A stretch of 44,036 bases of DNA from Phlegmacium glaucopus (GCA_015039465.1 MU130546.1:281280-325315), one strand, 5' to 3'; positions 10,510-23,297 are shown, counted from the stretch's first letter. Made by a program: numbers and translations. Notes: generated from the sequence alone by a model not told the origin.

Positions 10510-11065
10510 TCCAATGAACTAACTGCCATTCACGTACATATCAAAGATAGCTGAGAAAATGTGCATGTAATGACAAGTGGTGAATTAGAGGGTTGTTGTT
10601 TTCGGGTGCTTGAAATTTTAGGACTGTTGAAGCCATCTGACCCACCGGGCAAAGCACAAGAATGAGAGGGAATAAGGTCTTCATTCCCTAGCTTCGAGTT
10701 CCTGAGAAAGTACCTCATGAAGGTGCACTCTCGATACAATGTGTCGTAGATGTTACGACCTTAAGTAGCCGTAGACCGGGATTTAGTAGTAGGGCCTCTG
10801 TCGAACTAGCAGTAATAGAATGAACAAGATACAGAGACCACGGAGAATGACTTGACATGCTTGATGTCCTAAGATGAATATCACCAAAAAGGGATATATG
10901 ATATGTATCGTGGGAATCCGGAGGCAAAACCGCTTGACCAAGCTTAGCCTTGACATTTGACGACAACGCTACGACCTGCTACGACGCAGTGACTTTATTA
11001 TCAACCATTGCCCACAGTCCACTCGCCAGCCCTGTATATACCGTGTAAAATACGACCTTCCCTCA
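10510..11065. other. Intergenic region upstream of adenylate cyclase
   Basis: No conserved coding motif. A GACAACGCTACGA motif at about 10961 recurs inside the first exon of the cyclase gene at about 11160, and TGTATATACC near 11032 is TATA-like, about 30 bp upstream of the chosen ATG. The promoter and 5' UTR of the cyclase gene probably lie here. Confidence 0.4.
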
Positions 11066-14000
11066 ATGGATCGAAGAAGCTCAACCATAGAGATTTCCGA
11101 CGTTGTCGATCACAATGGCGTTGCGCGCTATGGGGTTGAAGATGTAGGAGCACCAGTCAACGACAACGCTACGATTGCTCCTTGGATAGATGAATCAGTG
11201 CGTATTGGTACTTAACTGATTATCTGGTTCCGCCCGAGGTCTTTCCAAACCTTGGCTTCTCTTTGACTAATTTAGATATAATGTCGTACTCATCATTTCT
11301 TACAGCCTATACCACCTCCAAAGCCTTTATCTTTTTCACGGTCGTTTGGCTTTGCATCGAAAACATCTCTTACATCCTTCGTGTCAATGCGTCAGAACAG
11401 CACCACTAACCTCCTCCGAGCACCTCGTCCGTCTGACTCGCAAAGTACCTTATATGCCCCTTCAGAGGGCAACCGAAGATCAGGCGATGACGGCGAATCC
11501 TCTCGTGGTGTTTCATATAGCAGCTCCTCAATCTCTGGAGAACTCCGTAAATCAAAGTCATCGCTAAACCTTTTCTCAAAGCTCAAGAGCCGCCCGAGCA
11601 AAGCCCACCTTCGAAATGATTCTGAGGACTCGGAACATTCATCATTGCGTCCGCCAGTTCCCCCTTTACCTGAACAAAAGAACACCAATTTTTTCAATGT
11701 GAGCCTGCCTGGACCTCTGACATCAGCGAAGAAAGAGAAACGAGGGAAGAGCAAAAAGAACTCTGAAGAAAAATTACCCCCTTCCCCTCCACCCCAATCC
11801 GAAAAGCTAGTCCATGGTCTATGGGAAAAAGAACTGAAAGGTCCCATGAACGTGGATGTCATGAATGGTATTGTCGATTTTAGCATTGCTACTCCTGGGC
11901 CCAACGGTTTCGCCACCGGCAGTTCACCCACCAGTGCCTTCGATTCGTCACAAAGTCACTCGGACCATAGTTTTCACAGCCCAAATGATTATTCGACTTT
12001 GCTGCTTCCATCCGAGTTCAGCGACCCATTCTCAACTACCCCGGTTCAGGAAAAACGTAAAGGCTTCATTCCCTCCAATGGGGATTATCGCAAGGTCTCT
12101 CCAAAAACCCTGTTGCCTCCGTATGGGCTAAACAGTGTTAGCCATTCATCATCAACCACTGTTAACAGTGGGCCTGGTAGTCCGACATGGGTACCTCCAG
12201 AGAGCTGGGCAGTGGAAAAGACTAGCGATGATCCGTGTAATCCAAGCGGCAACCCCGAACTTTCTGAAGCTCATGACTCAGGGTCCGATGATAACATCCA
12301 CAACATTCCTGCACCTTTGGTTAATGGCAAACGGAGAACAATAGGATATGACGGGCCAAAACATCGCAAGGGAAAACAACCGAACTGTGTGGAGCATCGC
12401 ATCACCTTCAAGGTTAGACAGCCACCGCCCGACTTTCCATACAAAATGAAGATTTACCGGCAAGATAATTCGTACCATGTCGTCGCTATTACCCTCCGAT
12501 CTACTGTTTCAGAGCTGAATGCTAAGTTGGCCCGGAAACTACTGTCAGCGGATGATCGCGTACAACACAATCTATACTTGAAGGAGAGGGGCCAAGGTGC
12601 GCTCTTGAATCCGTTTCTTGTTTTGGTGTCAATACTTATTTCATTTCTACAGAACGAATGTTGGGTCAACATGAATCGCCAGCCGCTATCGTAAAACTTC
12701 GCATGGAACAGGCTGGGTATGATTTTGAAGACGGTGTGCACCTGCTTGGCATTGAAAGTCTAGGCATCCTGGCCAGATTCCTTTATAAGAGCCAACTTCT
12801 TGCTGGGGTTTGTTTACCTCTGCCGCTTTGATTCGTCGCTCATGCTGACTATTCTTCTAGGAAGACCAAATATCATTTGATACCTATGACTTTGTGGACC
12901 TTTCTGGTCGAGGCCTCCGGACAATTCCCGTCGTATTGCATCAGAATGCAGACGCAATCATATCCTTGCGATTATCTCGGAATCCCATGATTGAGATTCC
13001 ACTAGATTTCATTCAGGCGTGCACGACCCTGCGTGAACTCCGTTTAACGCACATGTACATGAAGAAGGTTCCCCAGAGTTTACGGCACTCTCAAACCCTA
13101 CATCGCCTCGATTTGTCATGCAATTCCCTCAAAGATCTAGAAGACGCCTATCTTGACCACATCCAAGGTCTTCTCATCATCCTTCTCCAGAATAACCGAT
13201 TGGAGAAACTTCCTTGGCATTTCCCCCGCCTTCGATCTCTCGTCACCCTCAATATCTCCAATAACAAATTCCGCACTTTCCCGCTTGTCGTCACCCAGCT
13301 CGAAAGCCTCAGAGAACTTGATATCTCTTTCAACATGATAACCGAACTTCCTGAAGAAATTGGCCGGATGATGATGCTTGAGCGATTTATACTCTTAGGG
13401 AACCAAGTGACCAAGTTTCCAGACGAGTGTGAGGGCCTCGTCAGCCTCCGCGTGCTTGACTGCAGACGAAACCAAATCAGCGACTTGACACCTGTATGTG
13501 TGTTACCTCAGATCGCTAATCTTAGTGCTAGCCATAATGCCGTGCATGCACTTGATTTATCTTTGGGACCATATCTGACTACCTTGGATGCTTCACATAA
13601 TGACATCACTCAGCTTTCCCTTGTACCAGGGCCCATGGGAAGACCGCCTTACGCCTTGACATCCCTAGATATCTCATATGCCAAACTCTCGTCCCTTGAT
13701 GACATCGCCCTTGCTCAACTTTCCTCCCTGCGTACCCTTAAATTTGACCACAACTCTATCCGATCTATACCCGACACTCTAGGGGACCTCAAATGGCTTG
13801 AAACCCTCTCATGCACTGACAATAAACTTGACGCCCTCCCATCCACCATCGGCAAACTTCAGAAACTCGAAGTATTGGATGCACACAATAACAGTCTTAC
13901 GGAGCTTCCTCAGTCATTGTGGAATTGCGCTAGCTTGACTAAAATCAATATTACGTCGAACCTTTTGGGCAGTTGGCATGACCCACCTGTGATGGCACAA

Positions 14001-16980
14001 CAAGAGACGGCGGCGACTATAGATGGGACTTCGACGACCTGCAGCAGGAGACTGTCTTCAGCATCAATTGCGAGTACGATGATTGATAACATCCGTCCTA
14101 ACTATCCGCCTCTCGTTTATTCGCTAGAAAAACTTTACTTGGGCGAAAATTGTTTGACGGACAACGTTATTCTCCCATTGATGATTTTCAAAGAGCTGCG
14201 GGTTTTAAACCTATCTTTTAATGAGATACAAGATCTGCCGCCTACATTTTTCAGGAACATGGTGCATTTGGAGGAGTTGTATTTGAGCGGGAACAAGCTT
14301 ACGAGTATACCTGCTGAAGATCTTCCTCGCCTCACGCGGTTGACGACGTTATATCTCAATGGGAATAAACTCCATACGCTTCCTCAGGAGCTAGGCAAGG
14401 TTGCCAATCTGACGATTCTGGACGTTGGTAGTAATTTTTTGAAGTATAACATCAATAATTGGGAGTTTGATTGGAATTGGTGTGTTTTTTTTCCATCTTT
14501 TTTTTTGTATGTTGGGTGTCTCGTTCACCTTATTTCATTTCAGGAACTTCAACACTAACTTGAAGTACCTCAATCTCTCGGGAAATAAGCGGCTTCAAAT
14601 CAAAGGCGATCCTTCAAGAACAGGCAGACATCTATATAAAGGTCGTATCACCACTGAGCTGTCCGGTTTCACGAGCCTCAAGAAGCTCAAGGTCCTTGGC
14701 TTGATGGATGTCACCATCACCCCCACGGCGAAAGATACAGCAGTTGATATTCCTGACGAAACCGCAGATCGTCGAATTCGAACGTCCTTATCGACAGTAT
14801 GTGGAATGGGATACGGAATCGCCGATTCTCTAGGAAAGAATGACATGCTCAACATGATCGACCTCGTTCATGAGTTTCATGGTCGTAAAGACGAAGCCTT
14901 GTTCGCCATGTTTGGACGTACAGATCCTTGTAAAGGCATACCACCCGGGACGAGCCCGAACTACCTCTCTAAATTCCTGCATGATCATTTCGTTGGCGTT
15001 TTTATGACGCAGATGGCTGTTATCAACCAGAAGCAATTGAAAGAGGGTCTGCCGGAGCACCAATGGAAGGATGGGATTCCGAAAGCTCTACATTGGACTT
15101 TCCTCAAGCTAAATCAGGATCTCCATGAATCGTTGCGGGTGGCTCCTAGGAAAAACTCGCAAGCGAGCATAAATTCGCATTTGGTCGCGGAATCCCAGCT
15201 GTTTAAGACTGGTGTTTCTGGTATCGTTCTGTATTTCGTCCAGAAGACTTTGTTTGCTGCCAATGTTGGAGATGCTTTGGCGGTCGTTTCGAGACAGGGT
15301 GTAGCTCAAGAGATTTCACGAAAACACGATCCATATGATCGACTTGAGACGGCTCGAATACGTGCAGCAGAAGGGTACATTTCACCGCCTGGTCTGGTCA
15401 ACGATGATGTGGATGTTTCACGGTCGTTTGGATTCTTCAGAGATTTCCCAACTCTGAATGCTAAACCTGATATCTTTGTATACAACCTGACGGAAATGGA
15501 CGAATTCATAATCATTGCCAATCGTGGGCTATGGGATTTTGTGCCATTTCAAACGGCCGTCGATATCGCGCGTACTGTGGCGAGAATGGAAAAGCCTGAT
15601 CCGATGCTGGCCGCTCAGAAACTACGAGATTTTGCAATTAGCTATGGGGCGGATGGGAGTACGATGATCATGGTTATCAGCTTATATGATTCCTCTCCAA
15701 GATCGAGACAACCAACATTGGACGCTATCGTCGATCCACAAATGTATCGTTCGAGAAAGAAGGACGAGATACGTGATCGGGGATTGAACAGGCTTCATGA
15801 GGAGGTTCCGCCACCCACGGGTCAAGTTACACTAGTTTTCACAGATATTCGAAATTCGACACATCTATGGGAAGCGAACCCCGGAATGGCCACTGCCATG
15901 CGCCTGCATAATGACCTTCTTCGACGACAATTACGCTTTTGTGGTGGCTACGAGGTGAAAACGGAAGGAGATTCATTCATGTGTTCTTTCCCTACTGCGC
16001 TTGCTGCTGTTTGGTGGTGTCTATCTGTACAGAGACAACTACTGGATGAACATTGGCCTCTTGAGATTCTGGAATGCGAGGATGGCAAGTCGATATGCGA
16101 TTCTGATGGACATCTTATTGCTCGTGGACTTTCTGTTCGAATGGGGATCCATAGCGGACTGCCATTATGCGAAACGGATCCAATCACACATCGGATGGAC
16201 TACTTTGGTCCAATGGTTAACCGTTCTGCCCGAATCAACAGTAGTGCGCTAGGTGGACAGATCATGTGCAGTCTGGATATTATTCGTGAAATTAACGCCA
16301 AGGTTCTCGAGCCCGATACAGAAGCGGAATTGTCCAAGGTGCAGTCACCGCACGTTGTGGAAGCCATTCGGCGTATTGGAGTTGTCGTCATTCCGATGGG
16401 AGAGTTCAAGTTGAAGGGAATTGAGCTTCCGGAGATTCTGTCTGTTATATATCCTTCGGGTCTGGAGGGGAGGCATGAGTTGAAAGAAGCACCTGTTCCT
16501 ACGGCTTCGGGCTCGAGAGTGCAGTTTAGCGTCCCTCAGATGCAGGAACTTGGGTTACTCTGTCTCAGGATAGAATCCATTTCTTCTGGACGAGTTTTCA
16601 AACCGACACCGGAGAGGAAGGGAAGCATTCAATCCAGTAGCGACTCTGAACAAACTATCGTTTCACACACGTTCATGGGCAACCCTAATGTCCTCTTGCC
16701 TCCTATTAACGATACCTCTTCGGATTCGGATTTGATGTTACTGTTGGACTCGCTTACGTTGAGAATCGAGAATGCGGTGAATACACTTTATATGAAGCTG
16801 GAGGGTTCTGGGATGATACCTTCTTCGAGAAGTTCACGGTCAGCAGTGCAGCAGATAGCGCCGGCGTCTGGTGGTGGTGGTTCGGGCGATACGAGTAGGC
16901 TGATGGATACGTTAATGGAGGATGGTGCACTGGACGAGTCGATATTGAAGTACATCTCCTCTGTCTTGCGACGGCTATGA
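11066..16980 (+). CDS. CYR1: Adenylate cyclase (Cyr1/Cac1/Uac1 type)
   Basis: Makes cAMP from ATP and is the Ras/G-protein-regulated cyclase of fungal nutrient and mating signalling. My model has five exons: 11066-11197, 11306-12596, 12653-12807, 12861-14479 and 14544-16980. All four introns are GT-AG, phases agree, and they give 1877 aa. In order: a Ser/Pro-rich N-terminus; a Ras-association domain (about 405-520, from HRITFKVRQPPPDFPYK); leucine-rich repeats (about 540-1090); a PP2C-like domain (about 1140-1420); and a class III cyclase domain (about 1493-1700). Both metal-binding Asp are present (FTDIRNST and EGDSF), with a Lys just before EGD and DYFGPMVNRSARI downstream. The PP2C part has VSRSFGFFRD and ANRGLWDF where active phosphatases have SRxxGD and SDGLWD, so it is probably not catalytic. 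It is shorter than some basidiomycete homologues (over 2000 aa), so extra N-terminal sequence is possible. Confidence 0.95.
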
Positions 16981-17270
16981 GGCGTCTGCCAAGTTGTTTT
17001 CCTTTTTTTTCCCCCCTCTTTTTAAATATTTACGGAAGCTTTTAATTGCTACATTATTATTATCATCCTCCACATCAACTTTTTCGTTTTTTTTTTTATG
17101 TTATCGGCCCTAACCAATTTCCCTCAGCATGTTTTTTTGGTCGTTGTACTCATCTATAGACTCTCTCTCTCAGCATTTTTTTCATTTGTGTCGTGTGTAT
17201 GGGTCATATCATATCTATCATCTCATTTTCATTTTTTTTTTCGTTTCTAATATTATTATTTTGTACTTCA
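16981..17270. other. 3' region of adenylate cyclase gene
   Basis: Poly-T and pyrimidine-rich DNA (runs of 8-10 T) typical of fungal 3' UTR and intergenic DNA. It ends at the assembly gap. No gene is seen. Confidence 0.5.
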
Positions 17271-17370
17271 NNNNNNNNNNNNNNNNNNNNNNNNNNNNNN
17301 NNNNNNNNNNNNNNNNNNNNNNNNNNNNNNNNNNNNNNNNNNNNNNNNNNNNNNNNNNNNNNNNNNNNNN
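17271..17370. other. Assembly gap (100 N)
   Basis: Exactly 100 N, the usual placeholder for a gap of unknown size. The distance between the cyclase gene and the next gene is therefore not known. Three open frames that appear to cross it are artefacts. Confidence 0.99.
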
Positions 17371-17488
17371 CCCAAACGAAATGAATCTGGCATTGCATCC
17401 CAATGCATTTGGGCAACAAAACGCGGACACGTGACTAGAAGTTGTTCAATTACTTTGGTGACCACAATTTGGCCCCTGGCTTCGACCA

Positions 17489-19079
17489 ATGCTGAGTTCT
17501 CGCCCCGTTCAGCTCACAACTGATGCACCGTACTTTCCGACGAAAACGCCTGGACGGGCGCTTGGAAATCGTGCTGAAAACGCCCATCTTGGAACACTGA
17601 CAATGAATCCCAAGGGAAAGATGCCGCGTACCCCATTTCAGCCAGCTTCAACTCGTGAGTTCTTTTCGCCTTCTGATAGTTCAATGAGGCAAAATTCCAA
17701 CTACTCAAGAATATAGAGCGGAAAGTAGTCAAAGATCATAAACTTGGTCTTACAAGTACTACTACTACGACTCGTCGTCCAATAGCAGACAAGACGCCAC
17801 TTCCAAATCGAATTGGAGCCATCCTCTTTCAAACCCCACTTCCTCAAAAACAAAATATAAAACCATCAAAGCTAGCCTTTGTAGTAGATACCCACCCCGA
17901 TGCGATAAACCAAACGAAATCCATGCTGAAAAATGGATGTGGCAAGACTCCAGATTCGGTTCAGCGCCCTAGTTCTATGCGAAAACATGTGAAGCATCCT
18001 CGTAGTGCTGCTGCTGCTGCTGCTGTTACTCAAAACTTTGAGACGCCCATGAATCGGGGTAATCATTGGGATGTCAGTGATGGTGATATTGTGTTACTAG
18101 CTGATATGCAGGCTGCTGCTGCTCTACAGGATACGATCACGGAAAATGGTGATGATTTAGATGAGATTGAGTTCATGGCGCCAAACACTCTTAGTAAGTC
18201 CCCCCTGCTCTTTTTCGTTGTCTACTCTCTTTGTTAATTATTCTTTTCCAAAATTAGATCTGCCTTATGACCCTCCGCTTGACTTTGAGCTTCCTGATTA
18301 CAAAGTGTTGGGAAAAAACTTACGGCGCTTGGCTCATTCATGTCCTTACGACGATTTGCCTTCCCCACCTGAACTGGATTTCGTCGTTTCGGACCTGCCA
18401 AGTTCAACATGGGACATGTTCACGTTTCCTCCTCTCAGTTAGTTATTCAACTCAACCTCTTAACAGTCCTCTTTACTTAAAAATAATATTAGGTCTCGAG
18501 GACGACCCATTCCACCAGGCTCGTGCTGAACTTGCGCAAGCCTCCGGCAAGACGTCGCTGCTCCCTACATCAAGGGCCAGAATGATAACCAAAACAGGAT
18601 TGCAACCAACAAACCATACCACCAATCCTGTCCTACTTTCTAAAGCAACACGTCAACCTCAGCGCACCTTGCCTATACCAAATACCAAATCATCCAGACC
18701 TGAAACTGCCACTTCAGTAGGAACTGCTACAACTAGTGGAACAACTGCGAAGGGTAAAAGCACCGCTTCCAAGCTCGCGCCGGCGGCTCCAAGTATGAAC
18801 CCAAAGGGTATTGCCACTGCCACTGGTACTACCACGACCAGAAGTACACTTTCCGGACCCGTAAAATCCACGTATCACAAATCTGCCGTGTCACTCGGTT
18901 CCAGGCCTACGGGCGTTGTTATCCGTGCAACGACAACCACAGTCCGCCGACCACACACAGTACTAGATATCAACAAGAAACGTGACAAGCCAGTGGGTGT
19001 TCATGGAGCTTTGATGTTAGTGAAAGATTTACACATCGAGGGGGACGTAATAGGTGAAGATTTCTTGTTTGAGGTGTAA
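17489..19079 (+). CDS. Conserved-looking basidiomycete protein of unknown function
   Basis: Four exons, 17489-17654, 17717-18193, 18258-18437 and 18493-19079, joined by GT-AG introns of 62, 64 and 55 nt with matching phases, give 469 aa. The N-terminus is basic and TP-rich (YFPTKTPGRALGNRAEN, then KMPRTPFQPAST and ADKTPLPNRIG). The middle has a (GCT)n-encoded Ala run followed by FETPMNRGNHWDVSDGDI. A block PYDPPLDFELPDYKVLGKNL precedes WDMFTFPPLSLEDDPFHQAR. The C-terminal half is Thr/Ser-rich low complexity. The KTPGR / RAL / TP pattern with acidic-aromatic segments superficially recalls securin-like cell-cycle proteins, but no full destruction box is present and I do not assign a function. 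The start is the first ATG of the frame that opens the TP-rich block. Confidence 0.75.
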
Positions 19080-19632
19080 TTAAGTTTGATAGAAAAATTA
19101 GCTAGTTTTGTTTTGTTTTTACATTTCGTTGAAAACCATGTATGTAGTACTAAAAAAATTCTATGTATATATGCTGTGAAAATTGTTTAAAGATATTTTT
19201 TTAACTGAGTACACTGTTTTGAATTTAAAGCTACAAGTTTGACCATTTGATTATTGTATACACACACACGTGAACAAAAATGCCTGCTCCTTGCGACCCT
19301 CCGTATACCCCTAGGAACGCAGGACTAGTACAGTGACTGCATTGGCAAGCCAGTTGTTAGTACAGCATATAGATAGGCCAAAATATTTCGGAAAACTGCA
19401 GGTTGTCCTTCATCCCATAAAGAATATCCAAGCGAGTCAGCGACGTCCGCAGAGCTAAACGATGGCATAAGTCCAAAGGGCGATTAGATTTATAATAAGA
19501 ATGAAAAAAAAAACGTCACAAAAATAGGAAGGGGGCATACCATCGTCAGGAGAAAGGTATATCAGTGAGAAATTCCCTTTTAAAACCCATCGACGATCTT
19601 TGAAATGTGATTCAAAGAGTGGCGTCCATTTG
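19080..19632. other. Convergent intergenic region
   Basis: AT-rich 3' ends of two convergent genes, with a short (AC)n near 19259 and an A-run at 19503. No gene is seen. Confidence 0.45.
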
Positions 19633-21522
19633 TCAAGTATTTCGCGAGCTTTGTTTCCGAGTTCTGGTATGATAGAGCTGGTAGATCTGCCTATGTGTCG
19701 GTGGGCGAGACGTCGTAATGTTGTATGAATTTCTGAAATCTGTTATAGAATCCACCATCAGTCCAAAATCGAAATGATGAGTTAGGGGCGTAACAATTTC
19801 AAAACGCACATAAATGTCGTTTACATTCTTGACTTGAAATTTCTCGATGTCGGAGAGTATATCGAATACTCTATTACACCATTTCAAGTCGAACTTTCTC
19901 TTTCGAGAAGCTGGTCGATCCACCAGTTCAGGAAGCTCTTGTACTAGTCTGTCTTTCCACATTTCAAGCTGATCGGATCCTTCAGACTGAAGCCAATCTT
20001 CCAAGAATCTGAGTTCGTAATGGCAAGTGCTGATCGTCTTAAAGATGATGCGTAGCTCTGTGAGTGCTCGGTAATCATCTTGGAGATAACTATTTCCATC
20101 TCCACCTCCATCTCCGGGTACGGTTGACGTTTGTGGATTACTACACCGAGAAACTGCTAAAGCGTTGAGTAATTGACTTGTTTCAACTCGACGGATAGCA
20201 TCAGCCTCTATTGTGAGCACTTGAAGGAGAGGCACCAATGGTCGACTATTTTGGCCGATTATGAGATTGGTAAGGTCTTCTGACGGTGGTAAAGGGAGGT
20301 TCAGATCAATGAGATGAGGTGTGAGTTTGAGAAATTTAGTGAGTTCTCCGGATTCCATTTCTGACGCTCGGAAGGCAAACTTCTTGAGCATGCATGGCGA
20401 ATGAGAACGAGAGATCATGGCGGTGAGGACCGTGATGAGGTGTCCTTCAAATCCAGCGACCCAAATCTCTTGTATGGCTGGAAGGGTAAGGTTGTCAAGG
20501 AAACCTTGTGGTGGTACATCGTCGAATTGGACCTTCAAAATGGTGAGTGACGGAAGAGTGATGACGGGGATGCCAGGGCTTTCGTAAAATCGTGAAACTT
20601 CGAGCGTAGTGAGAGATGTTGCTAACGAAATGGTATAGTCAGCCATCCCTCTTCCCCTCACACGTTCCTTGTAGCGAGTCAGTTGAGAGAAAGGTAACCG
20701 GATCGCTCCTGGAAAGGGTCCGTCGAGATGGACTTCGCGAAGTTGAGGAGCATCTTCAAATATATCGAGGACTACAGGATCCGTTTGGCGCCATACTTCT
20801 AGTGATAGGGTTCGGAGGGAGGAAAGTCTGCCTTTGACCCCTTTGAAAGCAAAGATGGTGAGATTGGTAGAGTCGATAGCGACGGTTTGCCAACGTTCAG
20901 AATGAAGAACGAGAGCATCGATTATAGGATGCGAATCCAATTCTTTGAAAGGGGCGCAGAGATAGAAGCTAATGGGTGCATCTCGAGACCGCACCAACAA
21001 TTCAGTGATTTGCGCAACGTATGAACGGGGTGTCTTCTTATGCAGATAGATTGTAGGAAGCTTGCTCCACAAAGTTGAGATAGAAAGGGCGGTTATCCTC
21101 CAGAGTCGACAGACCTGTGGTAGACTCCAAGGAACGGTATTCCATCGACAATTTTCCCAAGGAAGAATTGTTTGGATAAATATCTCTTGCAAGATTTCAG
21201 GCGGGATTCGTCGAATCACGGATAAGATACTTCTGTGGTCATGCAAAAATTGGTTTGCACGATCGAGTTGGTGACTTATCATCGTATCTTCTTGTATAAT
21301 TTCTAGAGTTTGTGCCTCTACTACCGAAATTACTTTGAGAATGTCGATTGCTTCGGCATCGGAAGGGGGTGTGTTTGAAAGTAGGAGATGAGGAAAGGGT
21401 GGTTCAGGAAGTTGGATTTTCGAGACTCCTGGTATAGATAACACTTTATCTTTCGCTGCTCGAGATGCTGCTTTCTTGGCGTTCTTCACTTTGTTCTTTG
21501 CAGCTATGGCCGTTTGTTTCAC
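19633..21522 (-). CDS. F-box protein of agaricomycete type
   Basis: A long uninterrupted frame (about 629 aa). A Lys/Ala-rich N-terminus (AAKNKVKNAKKAASRAAKDKV) is followed by a linker and an F-box core, SVIRRIPPEILQEIFIQT, then WSLPQVCRLWRITALSISTLWSKL. This is the classic agaric F-box pattern P-P-E-I-L...V-C-x-x-W-R-x-x-A...P-x-L-W-S. The rest has irregular leucine-rich stretches, as in substrate-recruiting F-box proteins that bind Skp1 in SCF ubiquitin ligases. The frame begins with GTG at 21522, with no in-frame ATG just upstream. The coding frame stays open to about 21590 (KAVRISKLAISNATKRKA), so the real start is probably in a short upstream exon. Such proteins are a large expanded family in mushrooms; the substrate cannot be inferred. 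Confidence 0.85.
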   Translation of the reverse strand: MKQTAIAAKNKVKNAKKAASRAAKDKVLSIPGVSKIQLPEPPFPHLLLSNTPPSDAEAIDILKVISVVEAQTLEIIQEDTMISHQLDRANQFLHDHRSILSVIRRIPPEILQEIFIQTILPWENCRWNTVPWSLPQVCRLWRITALSISTLWSKLPTIYLHKKTPRSYVAQITELLVRSRDAPISFYLCAPFKELDSHPIIDALVLHSERWQTVAIDSTNLTIFAFKGVKGRLSSLRTLSLEVWRQTDPVVLDIFEDAPQLREVHLDGPFPGAIRLPFSQLTRYKERVRGRGMADYTISLATSLTTLEVSRFYESPGIPVITLPSLTILKVQFDDVPPQGFLDNLTLPAIQEIWVAGFEGHLITVLTAMISRSHSPCMLKKFAFRASEMESGELTKFLKLTPHLIDLNLPLPPSEDLTNLIIGQNSRPLVPLLQVLTIEADAIRRVETSQLLNALAVSRCSNPQTSTVPGDGGGDGNSYLQDDYRALTELRIIFKTISTCHYELRFLEDWLQSEGSDQLEMWKDRLVQELPELVDRPASRKRKFDLKWCNRVFDILSDIEKFQVKNVNDIYVRFEIVTPLTHHFDFGLMVDSITDFRNSYNITTSRPPTHRQIYQLYHTRTRKQSSRNT

Positions 21523-23297
21523 GGCCGTAGCTTTTCTTTTCGTGGCATTTGATATTGCAAGCTTCGAGATTCGAACTGCCTTTTTGAATTTAAGCCACCG
21601 TAGCTGACAACAAAGTGTTTCTTACCAGTATGAAAAACGGCGGGAACATGCCTCCGACACCAGGACTACAGACCCGAAGGGCCTTCCGTAGGATATAATA
21701 GTGGTAATAGCAGTTGAACGTCGAACGTTGAGCACGCCTGAGCGTTTGAATGTTAACAAATGTTGCTGCTATACAGTCGAAATATTGATCATTAATCGGA
21801 ATCTCAATCCACTGGCAGTGATCGAGATAAATAAAATAATGATTGCAATTAAATTGGTATTATCTAATCCTGATTCCTGACTCAAGTCGTCGTCGAGGGC
21901 TACTGTTTAAGACCAATTTATGATGTACCTTAGGGTATAAAACGGTCGAGGTGGAAGCTCCTGATAGTGTGATGTCTTTCATGTTTGTGCATGGGTTGCG
22001 GATCCAAGAATGGCAACCTTGTCCAGTGTGGAGGCCCTCCAAATTTCCGACAGAGATAATACCCAAATTTTTGGATGGTCCTCTAACAGTTTTCAAATTT
22101 CCGGACGCCAAATCTCGGGAGCTTCCCGGGTCTTCATCCACCATACGTAATCTAAAGCCCGAAATTCACCGAATTGACCCAACCATGCGTTCGTTAAAAA
22201 TTAATATTGAATCATGATGTACATTCTGAGAATCTCAGATCTCAGAGGCATCATAGGGCATCATCAAGCTTCTAGCTTCATCATCATCAGGGCTTATTTC
22301 AGGGCTGCTCGATGAACATTCTACTGATGATAACTTATTTATAAAGTGTCCAAATACCCGACGAATGTGAGGTTTCAAGAATTAAAATTCTGTCTGTCTG
22401 TGTCTGTCCATGAAATGGTGTGGATAGGGTTCAAAAAAAAATAAACTACAGTGCGAGGTAGGAGAGAACGGGTCAAGGAGGAAAGATGCAGGATGAGGAG
22501 GTTTGGGGTCCTAAGCCATGGAGGTGGGACGAAGGTTCAATGTATTGTATATATGTACATGTGCGTGGTGGTGGTGGTGGTGGTGGTGGTGGCGATGGTA
22601 GCATTATTATGCCTGGACGACAGAAGGGAGGGCTAACTTTAAGAGGGGGAGAGGGAGAGGGAGGTAAGGAGGATGGAGCGGTATGGGTATGATATATAGG
22701 ATGTGATTCTGAACTCGAGTCATGATGGATATGGGTTGAATGCAGCAATAAAAATCGAAGAATAAAGAAATTGAGAATGTCGATGACGAGCCAAAAAAAA
22801 ATTGTGACTAGGGGAAAGAAAGGCTGAACAAAGCTTTAAAGTTTTAACTTCCATTCCATGCCTTAAACTTGTTGAGTAATCCCATCGATGCAAAGAGAGT
22901 CTAAAGGTTGATCCCAAAATAATCAGAATCAGAAGGTCCGTCACGAATGAAAGAAGGGCCAAGACAAGGCAAGATTAAGGTAGCGGGTGGAAGTCCTGTA
23001 ATTCCAAAAAGATACAAGAAAAAGAAAGACGCGGTGAATAAGAAAGGCCAGTGATGACGAAAAGTGAAAGACAAGGTCGATCGACGACGAGAAAAGAAAC
23101 GAAAAAGCAGAGATTTACAGGCCTGACCGTCTCTTTCATTTTTTCTTCCTCTTTGAAAAACCTCGTCTTTCTCAACCACTGACATCCCCTGCTAATCTCC
23201 CTCTTCCCCTTATCTAACCAGACTCCCACCCGATCAAACTTTCGGCAACTCCAGCAACACGACAACCCTTACATCAACCGCAATTACCATCCATGCG
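21523..23297. other. Intergenic region, no gene recognised
   Basis: Contains open frames on both strands at 21860-22217 without recognisable motifs, and purine-rich stretches around 22440-22690 (GGGAGAGGGAGAGGGAGG). A GGT microsatellite is listed separately. Promoter and 5' exon sequence of the F-box gene probably lies between 21523 and about 21700. Confidence 0.4.
22566..22592. repeat. (GGT)n microsatellite
   Basis: Nine tandem TGG/GGT units in purine-rich DNA. The polyglycine and polyproline open frames across it are a consequence of the repeat. Confidence 0.9.

Noticed and set aside
11392..11931. Minus-strand 179-aa open frame in adenylate cyclase exon 2
   Set aside because: Shadow of the Ser/Pro-rich coding exon; no motif, and the plus strand splices in frame to the RA domain.
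17129..17489. Open frames crossing the N run
   Set aside because: Translation through 100 N is meaningless; the gap size is unknown.
17489..19079. Securin (Pds1/Cut2) assignment
   Set aside because: KTPGRAL and acidic-aromatic blocks are suggestive, but there is no canonical R-x-x-L-x4-N box or KEN box in the clear part; left as unknown.
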